A stretch of DNA of 64,000 bases from Lactiplantibacillus xiangfangensis (GCF_001438845.1 NZ_JQCL01000055.1:1-64000), one strand, 5' to 3'; shown: positions 44,128 to 54,311, counted from the first letter of the stretch. The notes: a model not told the origin generated them from the letters alone. Program-made: numbers and translations.

Positions 44128-44913
44128 TTATTTATGTGAGAGCAACAGTACTTCATAGATTGCTTCGCCGTGCTGCGTTCCGCCAAACCCGATCTGCGTG
44201 TGGTTCTTGCTGAGTAAGTAAGGTTTCGCCCCATAATTGATATTTAGATTGGTCCGCCCCATAAAAGCGTCGATCATGCCGTGTCCCCATTGTTTGCCAT
44301 TTTGATAGTGGACGATGGGATTGTTCTTAGGCGCAATGTAAGCGTCGGTCACCCAGCCAGCGTGCGTCACACCCTTGACGTTTAACTTGAACTTTTTCCC
44401 CTTTTTAAGCATCTGGTCACTATTCTTCTGTGCAACCTTATCCAACTTAGCCGTTTCTTTCAACGGTTTGAGGCCGTTAGCACGCCGGTCCTTATTAACC
44501 GCAGCCAGTGCGCTCTTTCTATAAGCTTTGACACTGTACTTACCGTAGCCCCACTGGTTCCAAACGTAGGTCGAAGCTACGTAGCCCTTGACCTTGCCAT
44601 TTTTGGACTTGATATACTTTAAGGTTACCGTCTTACCGTTAGACTTGCGTACTTGGACCTTCTTAGTCGCGTAAAACTTAGTATACAAATACTTCGTCAT
44701 ATGGTGCTTCTTATGGGTTAACTTAGCACTGGAATACATCCATCCGCCCCGAACATGGACCTTGTGCTTCGACTTATACTTAGTCGTTTTAACGACCTTA
44801 GCAGCCTTAGTTTTCGCCAAAGCAGTGGCCGCACCAGTTGGTAACGTCGCCGCGCCCATGGTTGCAATACTTAAAACCGTCATCGTCGATACAATTAACT
44901 TACTTGCCTTCAT
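44128..44913 (-). CDS. Secreted CAP-domain (SCP/PR-1-like) protein
   Basis: This 261-residue, strongly basic exported protein has a signal peptide (about residues 1-34, ending near ALAKTKA). A Lys-rich N-terminal half carries an SLAP-like or SH3-like wall-binding region (KVHVRGGWMYSSAKLTHKKHH). The C-terminal half looks like a CAP domain, with AVNKDRRANGLKPL, LDKVAQKNSDQM and a late HTQIGFGG. Function is unknown; a role at the cell surface is likely. The domain call is by pattern only. It is monocistronic. Confidence 0.7.
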   Translation of the reverse strand: MKASKLIVSTMTVLSIATMGAATLPTGAATALAKTKAAKVVKTTKYKSKHKVHVRGGWMYSSAKLTHKKHHMTKYLYTKFYATKKVQVRKSNGKTVTLKYIKSKNGKVKGYVASTYVWNQWGYGKYSVKAYRKSALAAVNKDRRANGLKPLKETAKLDKVAQKNSDQMLKKGKKFKLNVKGVTHAGWVTDAYIAPKNNPIVHYQNGKQWGHGMIDAFMGRTNLNINYGAKPYLLSKNHTQIGFGGTQHGEAIYEVLLLSHK

Positions 44914-45218
44914 ATCAATTCCTCCAATTGAAGTTGGCGGCTTACGCGGTCGTCAGCTAAGTAATCGTTAAGAATCGTTTGCAAAAATGCGCCGTCAATT
45001 CAGTCCCCTGAAGCTCATTTTTCCAAACGGCTTAACGACGCTAATCTTATCAAACGATAAGTCTATTATCAATAAGAATATAATTTTATTTATTTTGAGA
45101 CGAAAAATTAGGTTTCAGTATCTATTTTTATTTAAAAGCCTCCAATGGAATAGCCTGACTTGTCCATCAAACCACGTAACAATCTGTTACTTGTCCAAAA
45201 ATTCGAATTTTTGCCAAC
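44914..45218. other. Gap without recognised genes
   Basis: This AT-rich stretch between the rpsI terminator and the CAP-like gene presumably contains the promoter of the latter. I find no strong promoter, repeat or coding frame. Confidence 0.5.
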
Positions 45219-45256
45219 AAAAAAAGCATCCGCCCAAAGGACGAACACTCTTTTTT
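45219..45256 (-). terminator. Terminator of the rplM-rpsI transcript
   Basis: On the minus strand a 10-bp stem (45248-45239 against 45235-45226), four of its pairs G-U, is followed by seven T. It lies about 45 bases past the rpsI stop codon. Confidence 0.7.
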
Positions 45257-45299
45257 GGATTCAGAAAATGTTGATAATGCAACGCTTTTTCTAAAAATA

Positions 45300-45692
45300 T
45301 TAACGTTTTGAGAATTGTGAAGCTTTCCGGGCTTTCTTCAAACCTGGCTTCTTACGTTCCTTCATACGAGCATCACGAGTTAAGAGACCCGCGCGCTTCA
45401 AAGGAGTACGGAAATCAGGATCAACTTCGAGCAAAGCACGAGCAATCCCATGACGGGTTGCGCCGGCTTGACCATGGAAGCCACCACCATTAACGTTTAC
45501 TAAAACATCATATTGATCTGAGGTTTCAGTAACTTCGAATGGTTGTAACAATTCCTTACGAATATCTGCAAATGGAATGTAGTCATCAACTGACTTGTCA
45601 TTCATAACAATTTTACCAGTACCTGGTACTAAACGTACGCGGGCAACTGAATCTTTACGACGGCCTGTGCCGCGATATTGTACTTGAGCCAA
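45300..45692 (-). CDS. rpsI: Ribosomal protein S9
   Basis: This 130-residue S9 (uS9) shows [19 protein letters not shown] at the N-terminus, [19 protein letters not shown], and the C-terminal [12 protein letters not shown] that reaches the P site. It lies 13 bases after rplM, the usual pair, on one transcript. Confidence 0.97.
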   Translation of the reverse strand: MAQVQYRGTGRRKDSVARVRLVPGTGKIVMNDKSVDDYIPFADIRKELLQPFEVTETSDQYDVLVNVNGGGFHGQAGATRHGIARALLEVDPDFRTPLKRAGLLTRDARMKERKKPGLKKARKASQFSKR

Positions 45693-45705
45693 TGTAGTTT
45701 CCTCC

Positions 45706-46149
45706 TTAGATTAAGTTAGTAATGTCCAAAACTTCAGGTTTTTGTGCTTGTTGCGTATGTTCTGCACCAGCATAAACATGCAACTTCAAGCCCATTTTGT
45801 GACCCAAAGAGTTGTGAGGAAGCATACCCTTAACTGAAGTTTCAATTAATTTAGTAGGTTCCTTAGCCAAGAAGTCACCGGCAGTCCGTTCCTTTAAACC
45901 ACCAGCATAAGCAGTATGATGATAATAAATCTTCGTTTCTGCTTTCTTCCCAGTCAAAGCGACCTTGCTTGCATTAATAATAATCACGTTGTCACCAGTA
46001 TCTACATTAGGTGTAAATACAGGCTTGTTCTTACCACGTAAAATTGATGCAACGACAGTTGAAAGACGACCCATTGGGACATCCGTAGCATCAACTACAT
46101 ACCATTTACGATCAATTTCACCTGGTTTAGCCATATATGTTGTACGCAC
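45706..46149 (-). CDS. rplM: Ribosomal protein L13
   Basis: This 147-residue L13 (uL13) includes [26 protein letters not shown] and [24 protein letters not shown] 46149 is the start, since GGAGG lies 8 bases upstream and the length then matches the family; a frame 13 codons longer exists. An L13 leader structure precedes it, which probably lets L13 control its own mRNA. Confidence 0.96.
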   Translation of the reverse strand: MRTTYMAKPGEIDRKWYVVDATDVPMGRLSTVVASILRGKNKPVFTPNVDTGDNVIIINASKVALTGKKAETKIYYHHTAYAGGLKERTAGDFLAKEPTKLIETSVKGMLPHNSLGHKMGLKLHVYAGAEHTQQAQKPEVLDITNLI

Positions 46150-46164
46150 GTTGTGTTCCTCCAT

Positions 46165-46228
46165 TTTCTGTGTTTGTTTGACACTCAATAAGATTTCCGG
46201 GGCTTATCGTGGGGCAAACAATACCAAC
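46165..46228 (-). ncRNA. L13 leader (autoregulatory 5' element)
   Basis: Between the promoter and rplM, on the minus strand, TGTTTG pairs with CAAACA and an inner ATAAG/CTTAT hairpin has the loop CCCCGGAAAT. This matches my memory of the L13 leader of Firmicutes, in which L13 represses its own operon. The boundaries are approximate. Confidence 0.7.
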
Positions 46229-46232
46229 AATC

Positions 46233-46261
46233 AGTTTACCTAACTTAGCCTCAGAAGTCAA
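46233..46261 (-). promoter_or_regulatory. Promoter of rplM-rpsI
   Basis: On the minus strand -35 TTGACT (46256-46261) and -10 TAAACT (46233-46238) are spaced 17 bases, just upstream of the L13 leader. Confidence 0.7.
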
Positions 46262-46296
46262 TCCTTTATTAGTTGACAAATTCGGTTTTTAAAGAC

Positions 46297-46320
46297 CTGA
46301 CGCTACTAATGACACGTCAG
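46297..46320 (-). terminator. Weak hairpin downstream of truA
   Basis: CTGACG (46297-46302) pairs with CGTCAG (46315-46320) and a modest T-rich stretch follows on the minus strand. It may end transcripts from truA before the rplM promoter. Confidence 0.35.
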
Positions 46321-46381
46321 ATACAAGGCTATCAGTCTACCACTTTCAAGACCACTTGTCTTCCAATGACAGCTTAATTTT

Positions 46382-47173
46382 TTACTTTTCTTGTTCAAGA
46401 TCCCGTTCCAACTCAGCTTGGTCATAATAGACCCGCTTCATGTATAGCCCGGAAGCCGGGGCCGTCCCACGCGCCTGTTCGCGGTCCTTTGCAGCCAGTA
46501 AGCCTGGGATACAGTCAACGGCGCGCCGTCCCTGACCAATCTCCATCAATAGCGCGACCATGATGCGAACCTGGTTATATAAAAAGCCGCTACCACAAAA
46601 TTCAAATTGAATTTCATTTTCATCCGGCAACGCCCACGCCTTGGCGGAATAGATTTCACGAACGTGGTCATGCGCTTGTGAGCCCGACGCCACGAAGGTC
46701 GAGAAATCATGCCGACCAACCAGATCAGGAATCGCCTGCTGAATACGCGCAATGTCTGCTTGGAACTTAAAGTGGCCGGTATAGTGCCGTTTGAACGGAT
46801 CAACAAACTCATTTTGATACGCTCGGTACCAGTACCGCTTACCGACCGTGTCATAACGAGCGTGAAAATCAGCGGAAACGATCTCCACGGACTTGATTAA
46901 AGTATCCATTGGTAACAGACTATTTAGCCCCCGCCGAACACCCTCCGCACGAATCTCATACGGTAAGTCGAAGTGAATCGTCTGCCCAAAGGCGTGCACC
47001 CCGGCGTCGGTCCGTCCAGCACCGTAAACGATGATTGGTTCAGCGGGATCCTTGGCCATTTTATTCACGGCTTTACTGAAGACTTGCTCCACGGTCCGCT
47101 GATTGGGTTGGCGCTGGAACCCCGCAAAGTTGGTCCCATCATAGGCCAAAACTACTTTATATCTGGTTGTCAA
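46382..47173 (-). CDS. truA: tRNA pseudouridine(38-40) synthase
   Basis: TruA converts uridines 38-40 of the tRNA anticodon arm to pseudouridine. The protein of about 263 residues has LAYDGTNFAGFQRQPNQRTVE and the catalytic motif GAGRTDAGVHAFGQ with its aspartate. TTG 47173 is the likely start, because GGAGG lies 5 bases upstream; the frame extends four codons further. It sits between ecfT and rplM, the standard order in Firmicutes. Confidence 0.94.
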   Translation of the reverse strand: MTTRYKVVLAYDGTNFAGFQRQPNQRTVEQVFSKAVNKMAKDPAEPIIVYGAGRTDAGVHAFGQTIHFDLPYEIRAEGVRRGLNSLLPMDTLIKSVEIVSADFHARYDTVGKRYWYRAYQNEFVDPFKRHYTGHFKFQADIARIQQAIPDLVGRHDFSTFVASGSQAHDHVREIYSAKAWALPDENEIQFEFCGSGFLYNQVRIMVALLMEIGQGRRAVDCIPGLLAAKDREQARGTAPASGLYMKRVYYDQAELERDLEQEK

Positions 47174-47190
47174 TATATCCTCCATGATTC

Positions 47191-47226
47191 AAAAAGTTGG
47201 TGCGCCTAACTGGCCGTACCAACTTT
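47191..47226 (-). terminator. Terminator-like hairpin between ecfT and truA
   Basis: A 9-bp stem (47193-47201 against 47218-47226) is followed by TTTTT on the minus strand counting the stem end. It lies directly after the ecfT stop codon and just before the truA ribosome binding site, so it probably attenuates rather than fully ends transcription. Confidence 0.6.
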
Positions 47227-47230
47227 AACC

Positions 47231-48031
47231 TTATGCTCTTAGAAAAATCAGTGCCACCGTCAAAGCGGCAAAAATCACGGTTACCCACGAATCGCGGGCG
47301 TGCCACTTCAGAATCCGGAACTTACTGCGGCCTTCACCGCCCTGATAGCCCCGCGCTTCCATGGCGGTTGCCAAGTCCTCAGCACGATTAAACGAGCTGA
47401 CGAACAGTGGAATCAGCAGCGGAACCACGGCACGCATTTGTTGGAAGATATTACCCGCTCCAAAGTCAACGCCCCGCGCTCGCTGCGCATTCATGATCTT
47501 TTCCGTTTCATCCATCAATGTCGGGACAAACCGCAGTGCGATCGATAACATCAACGCGACTTCGTAGACCGGAAAATGAACGGCTTTTAGCGGCATTAAA
47601 ATGTATTCAATGGCGTCGGAAAGTTCCAACGGTGGCGTCGTTAACGTCAACAGTGTCGACATAAAGATAATCAACACGAACCGGCAGAAAATGTAGGCCC
47701 CGTTGATCAGCCCTAACCGACTAATGGTGATAATGCCCCAGTGCCAGTAAACCGGGCCCCCACTTGCGCTAAAGAGCACTTGCAGGACCACCGTGAACAG
47801 AATTAGCCAAATCAGCGGTTTAACCCCGTTAATAAAAAATGACCACTTCACGCCGGACATGGTAATCGCCAAAAAGGTAAATGCAAATAATAGCAAGTAC
47901 GTCATCCAATTATTGGCGATAAAAATAATCCCAATAAAGTAAAAACTCAGTAATAGTTTGGCGCGGGGATCCATGTGATGAATCACTGAATCACCCGGAA
48001 TGTAGCGCCCAAAGATCAACTTATTCATCAT
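47231..48031 (-). CDS. ecfT: Energy-coupling factor transporter transmembrane protein EcfT
   Basis: EcfT is the membrane scaffold linking the two ATPases to exchangeable vitamin S components. The protein of about 266 residues has several helices and the two coupling-helix Ala-Arg-Gly motifs, seen as QRARGVDFG and MEARGYQGG near the C-terminal third. The start is ATG 48031 (or ATG 48028), overlapping the ecfA2 3' end and preceded by GGGGGTG. Clients in this window are the PanT-like protein at 9885-10472 and perhaps a flavin carrier for the neighbouring FLET genes. Confidence 0.93.
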   Translation of the reverse strand: MMNKLIFGRYIPGDSVIHHMDPRAKLLLSFYFIGIIFIANNWMTYLLLFAFTFLAITMSGVKWSFFINGVKPLIWLILFTVVLQVLFSASGGPVYWHWGIITISRLGLINGAYIFCRFVLIIFMSTLLTLTTPPLELSDAIEYILMPLKAVHFPVYEVALMLSIALRFVPTLMDETEKIMNAQRARGVDFGAGNIFQQMRAVVPLLIPLFVSSFNRAEDLATAMEARGYQGGEGRSKFRILKWHARDSWVTVIFAALTVALIFLRA

Positions 48032-48908
48032 GGGTCGTCGCACCCCCAAACGCCGTTGTCGGTAGCTGGGCAATTAAATCTTCAGCTAATTCATCTTCCG
48101 TTAACGGCATGCGGTCAAACTGCCAACCGCGCGCGATTAACTGCTGGGCAAACGCCGTTGTCTTTGGTAATCCAAGTTGGTGTTCAACTAGCCACTGCGG
48201 CTCTTTAAAGATTTCCCGCGGGGTCCCCGTCTTCACAATGCGGCCCCCGTCCATCACGATGACATTATCGGCATAGTTCGCAACGTCATCCATTTGGTGG
48301 GTGACGAGAACGACCGTTAAGTGCTGTTCATGCCGTAACCGCGCAAACATTTCCATCATGTCTAAACGGCCCTGCGGATCAAGCCCAGCTGTCGGTTCAT
48401 CGAGAACCAGCACCTGGGGCTTCATCGCGAGTACCCCGGCAATCGCAACCCGCCGCATTTGGCCCCCCGAGAGGTCAAATGGCGAGCGTTTAAGTAAGTC
48501 TTGATTCAAGCCGACCAAGTCCAACATCTCGGCCGCCGTCTTCAACGCGTCAGCTTCACTGACGCCGAAGTTTTGCGGCCCAAACGCGATGTCTTTTTCA
48601 ACCGTTTCCTCAAACAACTGACTTTCTGGGAATTGAAACACGATGCCGACGTGTTGGCGCAGCTTTTTTAAATCCTTGTTGTTGGTTGCGGGTGTGATGA
48701 CCCGTTCCCCAATCGTAACGGTCCCACTGGTTGGCTTTAACAGCGCGTTTAAGTGTTGCAAAAGAGTGGACTTGCCACTCCCGGTGTGTCCAATTAGCGC
48801 CGTGTACGACCCGTCCGGAATCGTGACGTTGATGTCGGTTAACGCCTTCGTCTCAAAGGGAGTGCCCGGTTGGTAGGTAAAATCTACTTGTTTGAACGTA
48901 ATTGCCAT
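48021..48908 (-). CDS. ecfA2: ECF transporter ATPase EcfA2
   Basis: This 295-residue ATPase of the energy-coupling factor module has Walker [10 protein letters not shown] near residue 41, the [11 protein letters not shown] segment that marks EcfA2, signature LSGGQMRRV and Walker B LVLDEP. It overlaps ecfA1 upstream and ecfT downstream. Confidence 0.94.
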   Translation of the reverse strand: MAITFKQVDFTYQPGTPFETKALTDINVTIPDGSYTALIGHTGSGKSTLLQHLNALLKPTSGTVTIGERVITPATNNKDLKKLRQHVGIVFQFPESQLFEETVEKDIAFGPQNFGVSEADALKTAAEMLDLVGLNQDLLKRSPFDLSGGQMRRVAIAGVLAMKPQVLVLDEPTAGLDPQGRLDMMEMFARLRHEQHLTVVLVTHQMDDVANYADNVIVMDGGRIVKTGTPREIFKEPQWLVEHQLGLPKTTAFAQQLIARGWQFDRMPLTEDELAEDLIAQLPTTAFGGATTHDE

Positions 48909-49729
48909 AACCAGTCAGCCATCCCTTTCTCCGTTAAATAAGTTGCTGGCACCTGAACGTTGCGGCGCTTCAACGCTGCTTTTAAGCGTTCAGCGTACGG
49001 CATGTCCAGGCCCATCTTAATGAGGGCTTCCCCGTGGCGGAAGATTTCCGCTGGGGTTCCTTCTTCTTTTACTTCACCATCATTAACGACTAAGATGCGG
49101 TTGGCACTCGCAGCTTCGTCAATATCATGCGTGATCGATAGCACCGTTAAATCCGACGTGGCCTTCATTTGGCGAATCGTCGCCAACACTTCTTCGCGTC
49201 CCCGCGGATCCAGCATTGAAGTGGCTTCGTCCAAGATCAAAATCTGAGGACGGGCCGCAATCATCCCTGCTAACGCGACCCGTTGCTTTTGTCCACCTGA
49301 TAAACGAGCGGGTTCACGGGTGGCGAAATCCTGCATGTTGACTAGTTTGAGTGCGGCTGGCACGCGGCGAAGCATTTCGTCACGCGCGACGCCTTGATTT
49401 TCCAAACCAAACGCCACGTCATCGGCCACCGTAGCACCAACGAACTGGTTATCTGGATTTTGGAAAACCATGCCAATTTTTTTGCGAATCTCCCAAACGG
49501 TCTTCTCTGACAGGACGTCACCATCCACCGTAATTTTTCCTGAAGCTGGCGCTAGCAGCCCGTTAAGGTTTTTAGCCAACGTCGACTTTCCGGAACCGTT
49601 GTGGCCGACAATGGCGACCCATTCACCAGCATCGACTGAAAATGAAACGTCGCGTAACGTTAGCTGATCTTTGGCCTGTTGTGGGTAGCGGTAATTTAAA
49701 TGTTCAACGTCAATAATCGGCCTCACCAT
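48884..49729 (-). CDS. ecfA1: ECF transporter ATPase EcfA1
   Basis: This 281-residue partner ATPase has Walker [10 protein letters not shown] near residue 43, [13 protein letters not shown] typical of EcfA1, signature LSGGQKQRV and Walker [13 protein letters not shown]. In most Firmicutes this gene follows rplQ directly. Here the FLET block and intergenic elements separate them by over 7 kb. Start ATG 49729 has GAGGG a few bases upstream. Confidence 0.94.
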   Translation of the reverse strand: MVRPIIDVEHLNYRYPQQAKDQLTLRDVSFSVDAGEWVAIVGHNGSGKSTLAKNLNGLLAPASGKITVDGDVLSEKTVWEIRKKIGMVFQNPDNQFVGATVADDVAFGLENQGVARDEMLRRVPAALKLVNMQDFATREPARLSGGQKQRVALAGMIAARPQILILDEATSMLDPRGREEVLATIRQMKATSDLTVLSITHDIDEAASANRILVVNDGEVKEEGTPAEIFRHGEALIKMGLDMPYAERLKAALKRRNVQVPATYLTEKGMADWLWQLRSNK

Positions 49730-49776
49730 GGTCCCTCATTTCCATAAATTGCTGGTTCTAATCATAACATACCTAA

Positions 49777-50889
49777 CTATTTCAAATCACTAGCAGATCC
49801 GTATTTATACCCGTTATCACCAAACAGCGAGAACTTCTTCTTTAAGTTATTTGAAACGTAGACTTTTTTATCCTTCGTAATAAAGATGGCACCGATACCC
49901 TTGTCGGCTTTGCCGTTGATATACTTCATCCCATCTTTAAGTCCCTTGTCAAAGGTGGCCGTTGACAAACCGTCACCGTCCGTGGACTTCTTCGAAATAA
50001 TCGAAACCCCCATCAAATTATTTTGGTATGGCGCCCCGGTCTTAGGATCCATCAAGTGACTGTAAACCTTACCGTGTTTCTTTAAGTAACGTTCATAAAT
50101 ACCAGACGTGACAATGGACATATTTTTGACTGGGACTGACCCAATTGCGGTCCCCCGTGAAGCCTTAGGATCTTGAATGCCGACGGTCCAATTCCCCGTC
50201 TTCGTGCCCTTAGGACTGTCACCGAGAACGTAAATGTTCCCACCCAAGTCAATAATGGCGGTTGAAACGCCGTGATTCAAGAAATACGTCTTCACTTGGT
50301 CAGCCATGTAGCCCTTGGCGATTCCGCCTAAGTCGAGTTGCATCCCTTTTTGTTCCAAGTACACGGTCCGCTTTTGGTCGTTTAACTTGACCTTCTTGTA
50401 GTCAACTAGCTTAACGTTAGTATCGATTTCCTTTTGCGTTGGGACCTTCGCATCGGAGAAGCCAATGTGCCACAATTGCGTGATGGGTCCGATGGCCATG
50501 TCGAATGATTCATCGGAGTTCTTACTATAGTAGTAGGCTGCTTTGAGCATCGGGTAGATATCCTTGCTAACCTTGACCGGATTCTTCCCAGCAGCGGCGT
50601 TGATCTTATCGATCTCAGAGCCTTTTTGATTGACCGTGACCGCCCGGGCCTCTTTTTTCAATAAACTAAAGGCCCCGTCGATTACTTTGGACTTGCCTTT
50701 GTTATAAACCCGCAAGGTCACCACGGTTCCCATCATAAACTGGGTATCTTCGGATGGTGTTTGAACCACCTTAGTAGGTTTCGGTCGACTACTGCTAGCC
50801 GCACGCTTGTTTGAATTTGCACCACAAGCGGTCAAAGGAATTACCATGGCCACTATTAAACCTAACTGAACTAATTTTCTTAGCTTCAT
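49777..50889 (-). CDS. fmnB: ApbE-type FMN transferase lipoprotein
   Basis: FmnB covalently attaches FMN from FAD to threonines of secreted flavoproteins such as PplA. The 370-residue lipoprotein starts at ATG 50889 (GGGGAAG 8 bases upstream; the frame extends ten codons further) and has the lipobox LTAC with C22. The ApbE domain shows GGIAKGYMADQV, IIDLGGNIYVLG and SHLMDPKTGAPYQN. It lies next to pplA on the same strand, so enzyme and substrate are paired. The symbol follows the Listeria/Lactiplantibacillus FLET naming. Confidence 0.92.
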   Translation of the reverse strand: MKLRKLVQLGLIVAMVIPLTACGANSNKRAASSSRPKPTKVVQTPSEDTQFMMGTVVTLRVYNKGKSKVIDGAFSLLKKEARAVTVNQKGSEIDKINAAAGKNPVKVSKDIYPMLKAAYYYSKNSDESFDMAIGPITQLWHIGFSDAKVPTQKEIDTNVKLVDYKKVKLNDQKRTVYLEQKGMQLDLGGIAKGYMADQVKTYFLNHGVSTAIIDLGGNIYVLGDSPKGTKTGNWTVGIQDPKASRGTAIGSVPVKNMSIVTSGIYERYLKKHGKVYSHLMDPKTGAPYQNNLMGVSIISKKSTDGDGLSTATFDKGLKDGMKYINGKADKGIGAIFITKDKKVYVSNNLKKKFSLFGDNGYKYGSASDLK

Positions 50890-51106
50890 GTCGTTAACTT
50901 CCCCTATATATAATTTCAATCGTAATTATACCAAAATTTTTATGAACCGGTGGTGTTGAATTTAAAACCCTTTCAGAAACATTGTGTAAACTAATACATG
51001 ATTGAAAGTGCTAAAACTAGTTCAATCGTTGCCATAGCACTACTTATCATTAGAAGATTAGTATTATTGGCGCTTCACCCCAATAACTGGTCAAGACCGC
51101 TTTTAA

Positions 51107-51137
51107 CAAAAAAAGCCCTCAGCTTTCGCCTCAGGCT
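51107..51137 (-). terminator. Terminator of pplA
   Basis: On the minus strand AGCCTGAG pairs imperfectly with CTGAGGGCT and seven T follow. It lies about 25 bases past the pplA stop codon. Confidence 0.6.
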
Positions 51138-51160
51138 CCTTACTAAAACGTACTTAATTG

Positions 51161-52087
51161 TTATTCGGCAAAGATCAAGTTGTCGACAGTGATCTTCTTA
51201 GTGTTCCCATTTTGAGCGGCGTTTTGTAGTTGTTCAGCATACAAAACGAAGGTGTTTGATGATTCAGTAGCACCCGTAACAACGTCAACCTTAGTTGGGT
51301 CACTGCTCTTAACTAATGACTTGTTCAAAGCTGGTTGGTAAGTCTTTGGATCAGTCTTAGCAATCTTCTTCATTTGCTTGTTGTATGAAGCATCATTAGT
51401 CTTGGACTTGCCATTCTTGTTAACTTGGTTGTAGTCTGACTTCGTGATCTTACCATTCTTAACGGTGATGCCAAACGTTACTTTATAACCATGTGAGTAG
51501 TTCTTTTCAGCTAAGTTATAAGTGCCGTCTTTCATCTTCTTGCCGTTGTTGATCTTGATGGTAGCAGTATCACCAGCTTGTGCGGCTTGAACTAATTGTT
51601 GCGTGTAGTTTTGGAAAGTCTTGGAAGATTCCGTTGCACCCGTAACAACATCGATTGAGCCAACATTACCGGTTGCGGCGGTGCTAGTCAATGACTTGTT
51701 CAACTTAGGAATGTAAGCCTTAGGGTTCGTACCTGAACCCTTCTTCATTTGTTTGTTGTACGAAGTATCGTCAACTTTGGACTTACCCTTCTTATTCACT
51801 TGATCATAACTGGACTTAGTGATTTTACCCTTGCTGTTGACGGTGATGCTCATCGTAGTACGGTAGCCATAAGAATAGTTTTGTTCTTCGAGTTTGTAAG
51901 TACCCGCTTTCATTTTACCGCCAGCGGTTAACTTAGCAACCTTAGTTGTCTTGGCAGAGCTTGAAGAAGCACTCTTCTTAGAAGATGATGATGAACTAGA
52001 ACTTGATGAACTACTCCCACAACCTGCTAAGACTAAAGCTGAAATTGCGACAACTGATGCAACTGCAGAAACTGATTTAAACTTCAT
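51161..52087 (-). CDS. pplA: Flavinylated extracellular electron-transfer lipoprotein PplA
   Basis: This 308-residue lipoprotein has the lipobox LAGC (C23), a 12-residue serine run at 25-36 and two tandem FMN-binding domains (about 58-175 and 183-300). Each carries the flavinylation motif VVTGATESS, with candidate FMN-bearing threonines T152 and T274. The two domains share many segments (KMKxGTY, KITKSxYxQVNK), showing an internal duplication. PplA passes electrons from the membrane to outside acceptors in FLET. It is encoded between fmnB and the divergent ndh2. Confidence 0.93.
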   Translation of the reverse strand: MKFKSVSAVASVVAISALVLAGCGSSSSSSSSSSSSKKSASSSSAKTTKVAKLTAGGKMKAGTYKLEEQNYSYGYRTTMSITVNSKGKITKSSYDQVNKKGKSKVDDTSYNKQMKKGSGTNPKAYIPKLNKSLTSTAATGNVGSIDVVTGATESSKTFQNYTQQLVQAAQAGDTATIKINNGKKMKDGTYNLAEKNYSHGYKVTFGITVKNGKITKSDYNQVNKNGKSKTNDASYNKQMKKIAKTDPKTYQPALNKSLVKSSDPTKVDVVTGATESSNTFVLYAEQLQNAAQNGNTKKITVDNLIFAE

Positions 52088-52290
52088 AATATCCCACTCC
52101 TAACCTTTTTGTATGAAAATTCACATTAATCTTAACGTTTAAAAATCAATTAGTCAATCCTATTTTATAAATATAATCGTATTTTAACGCAACGGTAGCA
52201 GTAATGGCAGCGTTTTACCAATTTCCATCTTAACCAATTTTTGGCGCACTTAAACAATGTGATTTATTATGCATTCTTACCGTCAACCCA

Positions 52291-52319
52291 TAGACAACCG
52301 CTTACATTATCGTTATAAT
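52291..52319 (+). promoter_or_regulatory. Promoter of ndh2 with cre-like overlap
   Basis: -35 TAGACA (52291-52296) and -10 TATAAT (52314-52319) are spaced 17 bases. The opposite strand of the spacer reads TGTAAGCGGTTGTC, 11 of 14 matches to the cre consensus, so carbon control is possible but not certain. Confidence 0.6.
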
Positions 52320-52370
52320 TATTAGTGGAATTATTATTTTTCTATTATTATTCAAGGGAGTTGTTACGCA

Positions 52371-54281
52371 ATGGCAAAGAAAAACATTGTCGTTGTCGGT
52401 GCGGGGTTTGCCGGCGTCTACGCAACCAAAAAACTGTCTAAGCATTTCAAAAAAAATGCGGACGTTGAGATTACGTTGATTGATCGGCATTCATACTTCA
52501 CGTACATGACCGAACTACATGAAGTAGCCACTGAACGGGTGGAGCCTGGGCATATCCAATACGATTTGCAACGGCTGTTCGCACGACGGAAGAATGTTCG
52601 CCTGGTTACTGATACAGTAACTGGTGTTGATAAAGAGAAACAAGTTGTTACCACTAAGAACGGCAGTTATCAATATGATCAATTGCTCATTAGTTTAGGT
52701 GGGGAATCCAATGACTTTGGCACCCCTGGTGTTAAAGAACACGGATTTGAATTATGGTCATTTGAACAAGCAATGGCCTTACGAGCACACTTAGCGGCGA
52801 TCATTCGTCGCGGTGCTGCTGAATTAGATCCAGCTAAGCGGAAAGCAATGCTGACATTCACAGTCTGCGGTTCTGGTTTCACTGGTTCCGAACTGATTGG
52901 TGAATTGATCGAATACCGCGACGTTCTAGCTAAAGAAAACAAGCTAGATCCTAGCGAAATCACCCTTCAATTAGTTGAAGCGGCACCTACCATTATCAAC
53001 ATGCTCAACCGGACGCAAGCTGGAAAAGCTGAAGCATACATGACTAAACATGGCGTTGATATTATGACCAACTCCATGATTACCGAAGTTGCTGCTGATC
53101 ACGTTAACTTAAAGGGCAAGGATCCAATTCCAACCTATACATTAATTTGGACCGCCGGTGTGCGGGCTAACAGTGTTGTCAAGAACTTTGGTATTGAAAC
53201 GAACCCTCGCGGTGGCCGTTTACTTGCTAACGAATTCATGCAAGCTAAGGATACCAAGAACGTCTTCTTAGCTGGTGACTCAACGAGTTATCAAGAACCT
53301 GACCAACCACGTCCCGTCCCACAAATCGTCCAAGGTGCCGAAGAAACGGCTGCCAAAGCGGTTGAAGGGATTATCAAGAACGTTGACGGCAGTAGCAAAG
53401 AAATCAAACCGTTCAAGGGTGCTTACCAAGCTTCCGTTGATTCGATTGGTTCCAAGTACGCCGTTGCACAAGTGATGGACAACTGGAACGTTTCTGGGTT
53501 CATCGCCGTTCTTTTGAAACACGCAATCAACTGGTTGTACTACTGCCAGATTTTCTCTGGCTACTACCTCTTCCAGTACTTCATGAACGAATTCTTCCGG
53601 ACCCGCAATGGTCGGAACCTCGGACGTGGCTGGATTTCACGTGCTGGTAACGTTTTGTGGAGTGTGCCACTTCGGTTCTTCTACGGCGCAATGTGGCTGT
53701 GGGATTGCTGGACGAAGGTTCAGGGTTCTGAATCATGGTTCACTGACAAACTTCGCTTACCATTTAGTTGGTTACAAGCTGCCGCGACTAGTGGTGCCAG
53801 TCAAGCAACTAAGGCTGCTGCAACTAGTGGTGCTTCTGAAGCAGCATCATCGACTGCGAAAGCTGCCAAGGGTGTCTTCAGCTTATCTTACATGTACGGT
53901 AAGGAACCACTGATGGTCTTTGACAAGATGCCACACTGGTTCGAATCCGTTACAAAGGTCTTCGTACCAAACATGGGCATGGCGCTCTTCTTCCAGAAAT
54001 TCATGACCTGTGTTGAAATCGTGATTGCACTTTGCATCTTCTTCGGTCTCTTTAGCTGGTTAGCTAACGCCATCACAATTGGTTTAGTCGTTGTCTTCTG
54101 CTTGTCAGGGATGTTCTACTGGGTCAACATTTGGATGGTCTTCGTCGCCCTCGCCTTAATGAACGGTTCCGGCCGGACATTTGGTTTGGACTACTGGGTT
54201 GTTCCGTGGATGCAAAAACATCTTGGGCACTGGTGGTACGGCAACGTTCGTTCACATTACGATGCTGTCAAAACCCGCTAG
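52371..54281 (+). CDS. ndh2: Type II NADH dehydrogenase with C-terminal membrane domain (Ndh2, FLET)
   Basis: This 636-residue two-part protein combines a flavoprotein and a membrane domain. Residues 1-390 form an NDH-2 flavoprotein with VVVGAGFAGVYA (FAD), TVCGSGFTGSEL (NADH) and FLAGDS. The remaining residues form a membrane domain with several helices resembling DoxX-like proteins, joined by an Ala/Ser-rich linker with two ATSGAS repeats. This layout is the FLET-specific Ndh2 that passes electrons from NADH to a dedicated quinone pool, not the plain respiratory enzyme. It has its own promoter and a terminator before eetA. Confidence 0.93.
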   Translation: MAKKNIVVVGAGFAGVYATKKLSKHFKKNADVEITLIDRHSYFTYMTELHEVATERVEPGHIQYDLQRLFARRKNVRLVTDTVTGVDKEKQVVTTKNGSYQYDQLLISLGGESNDFGTPGVKEHGFELWSFEQAMALRAHLAAIIRRGAAELDPAKRKAMLTFTVCGSGFTGSELIGELIEYRDVLAKENKLDPSEITLQLVEAAPTIINMLNRTQAGKAEAYMTKHGVDIMTNSMITEVAADHVNLKGKDPIPTYTLIWTAGVRANSVVKNFGIETNPRGGRLLANEFMQAKDTKNVFLAGDSTSYQEPDQPRPVPQIVQGAEETAAKAVEGIIKNVDGSSKEIKPFKGAYQASVDSIGSKYAVAQVMDNWNVSGFIAVLLKHAINWLYYCQIFSGYYLFQYFMNEFFRTRNGRNLGRGWISRAGNVLWSVPLRFFYGAMWLWDCWTKVQGSESWFTDKLRLPFSWLQAAATSGASQATKAAATSGASEAASSTAKAAKGVFSLSYMYGKEPLMVFDKMPHWFESVTKVFVPNMGMALFFQKFMTCVEIVIALCIFFGLFSWLANAITIGLVVVFCLSGMFYWVNIWMVFVALALMNGSGRTFGLDYWVVPWMQKHLGHWWYGNVRSHYDAVKTR

Positions 54282-54311
54282 ATGCGTTATAATTAATTGA
54301 ATAGTTTCCCG

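Noticed and set aside
44987..45274. A 95-codon plus-strand frame next to rpsI
   Set aside because: It runs across the rpsI terminator, has no ribosome binding site and gives a composition typical of AT-rich non-coding DNA.
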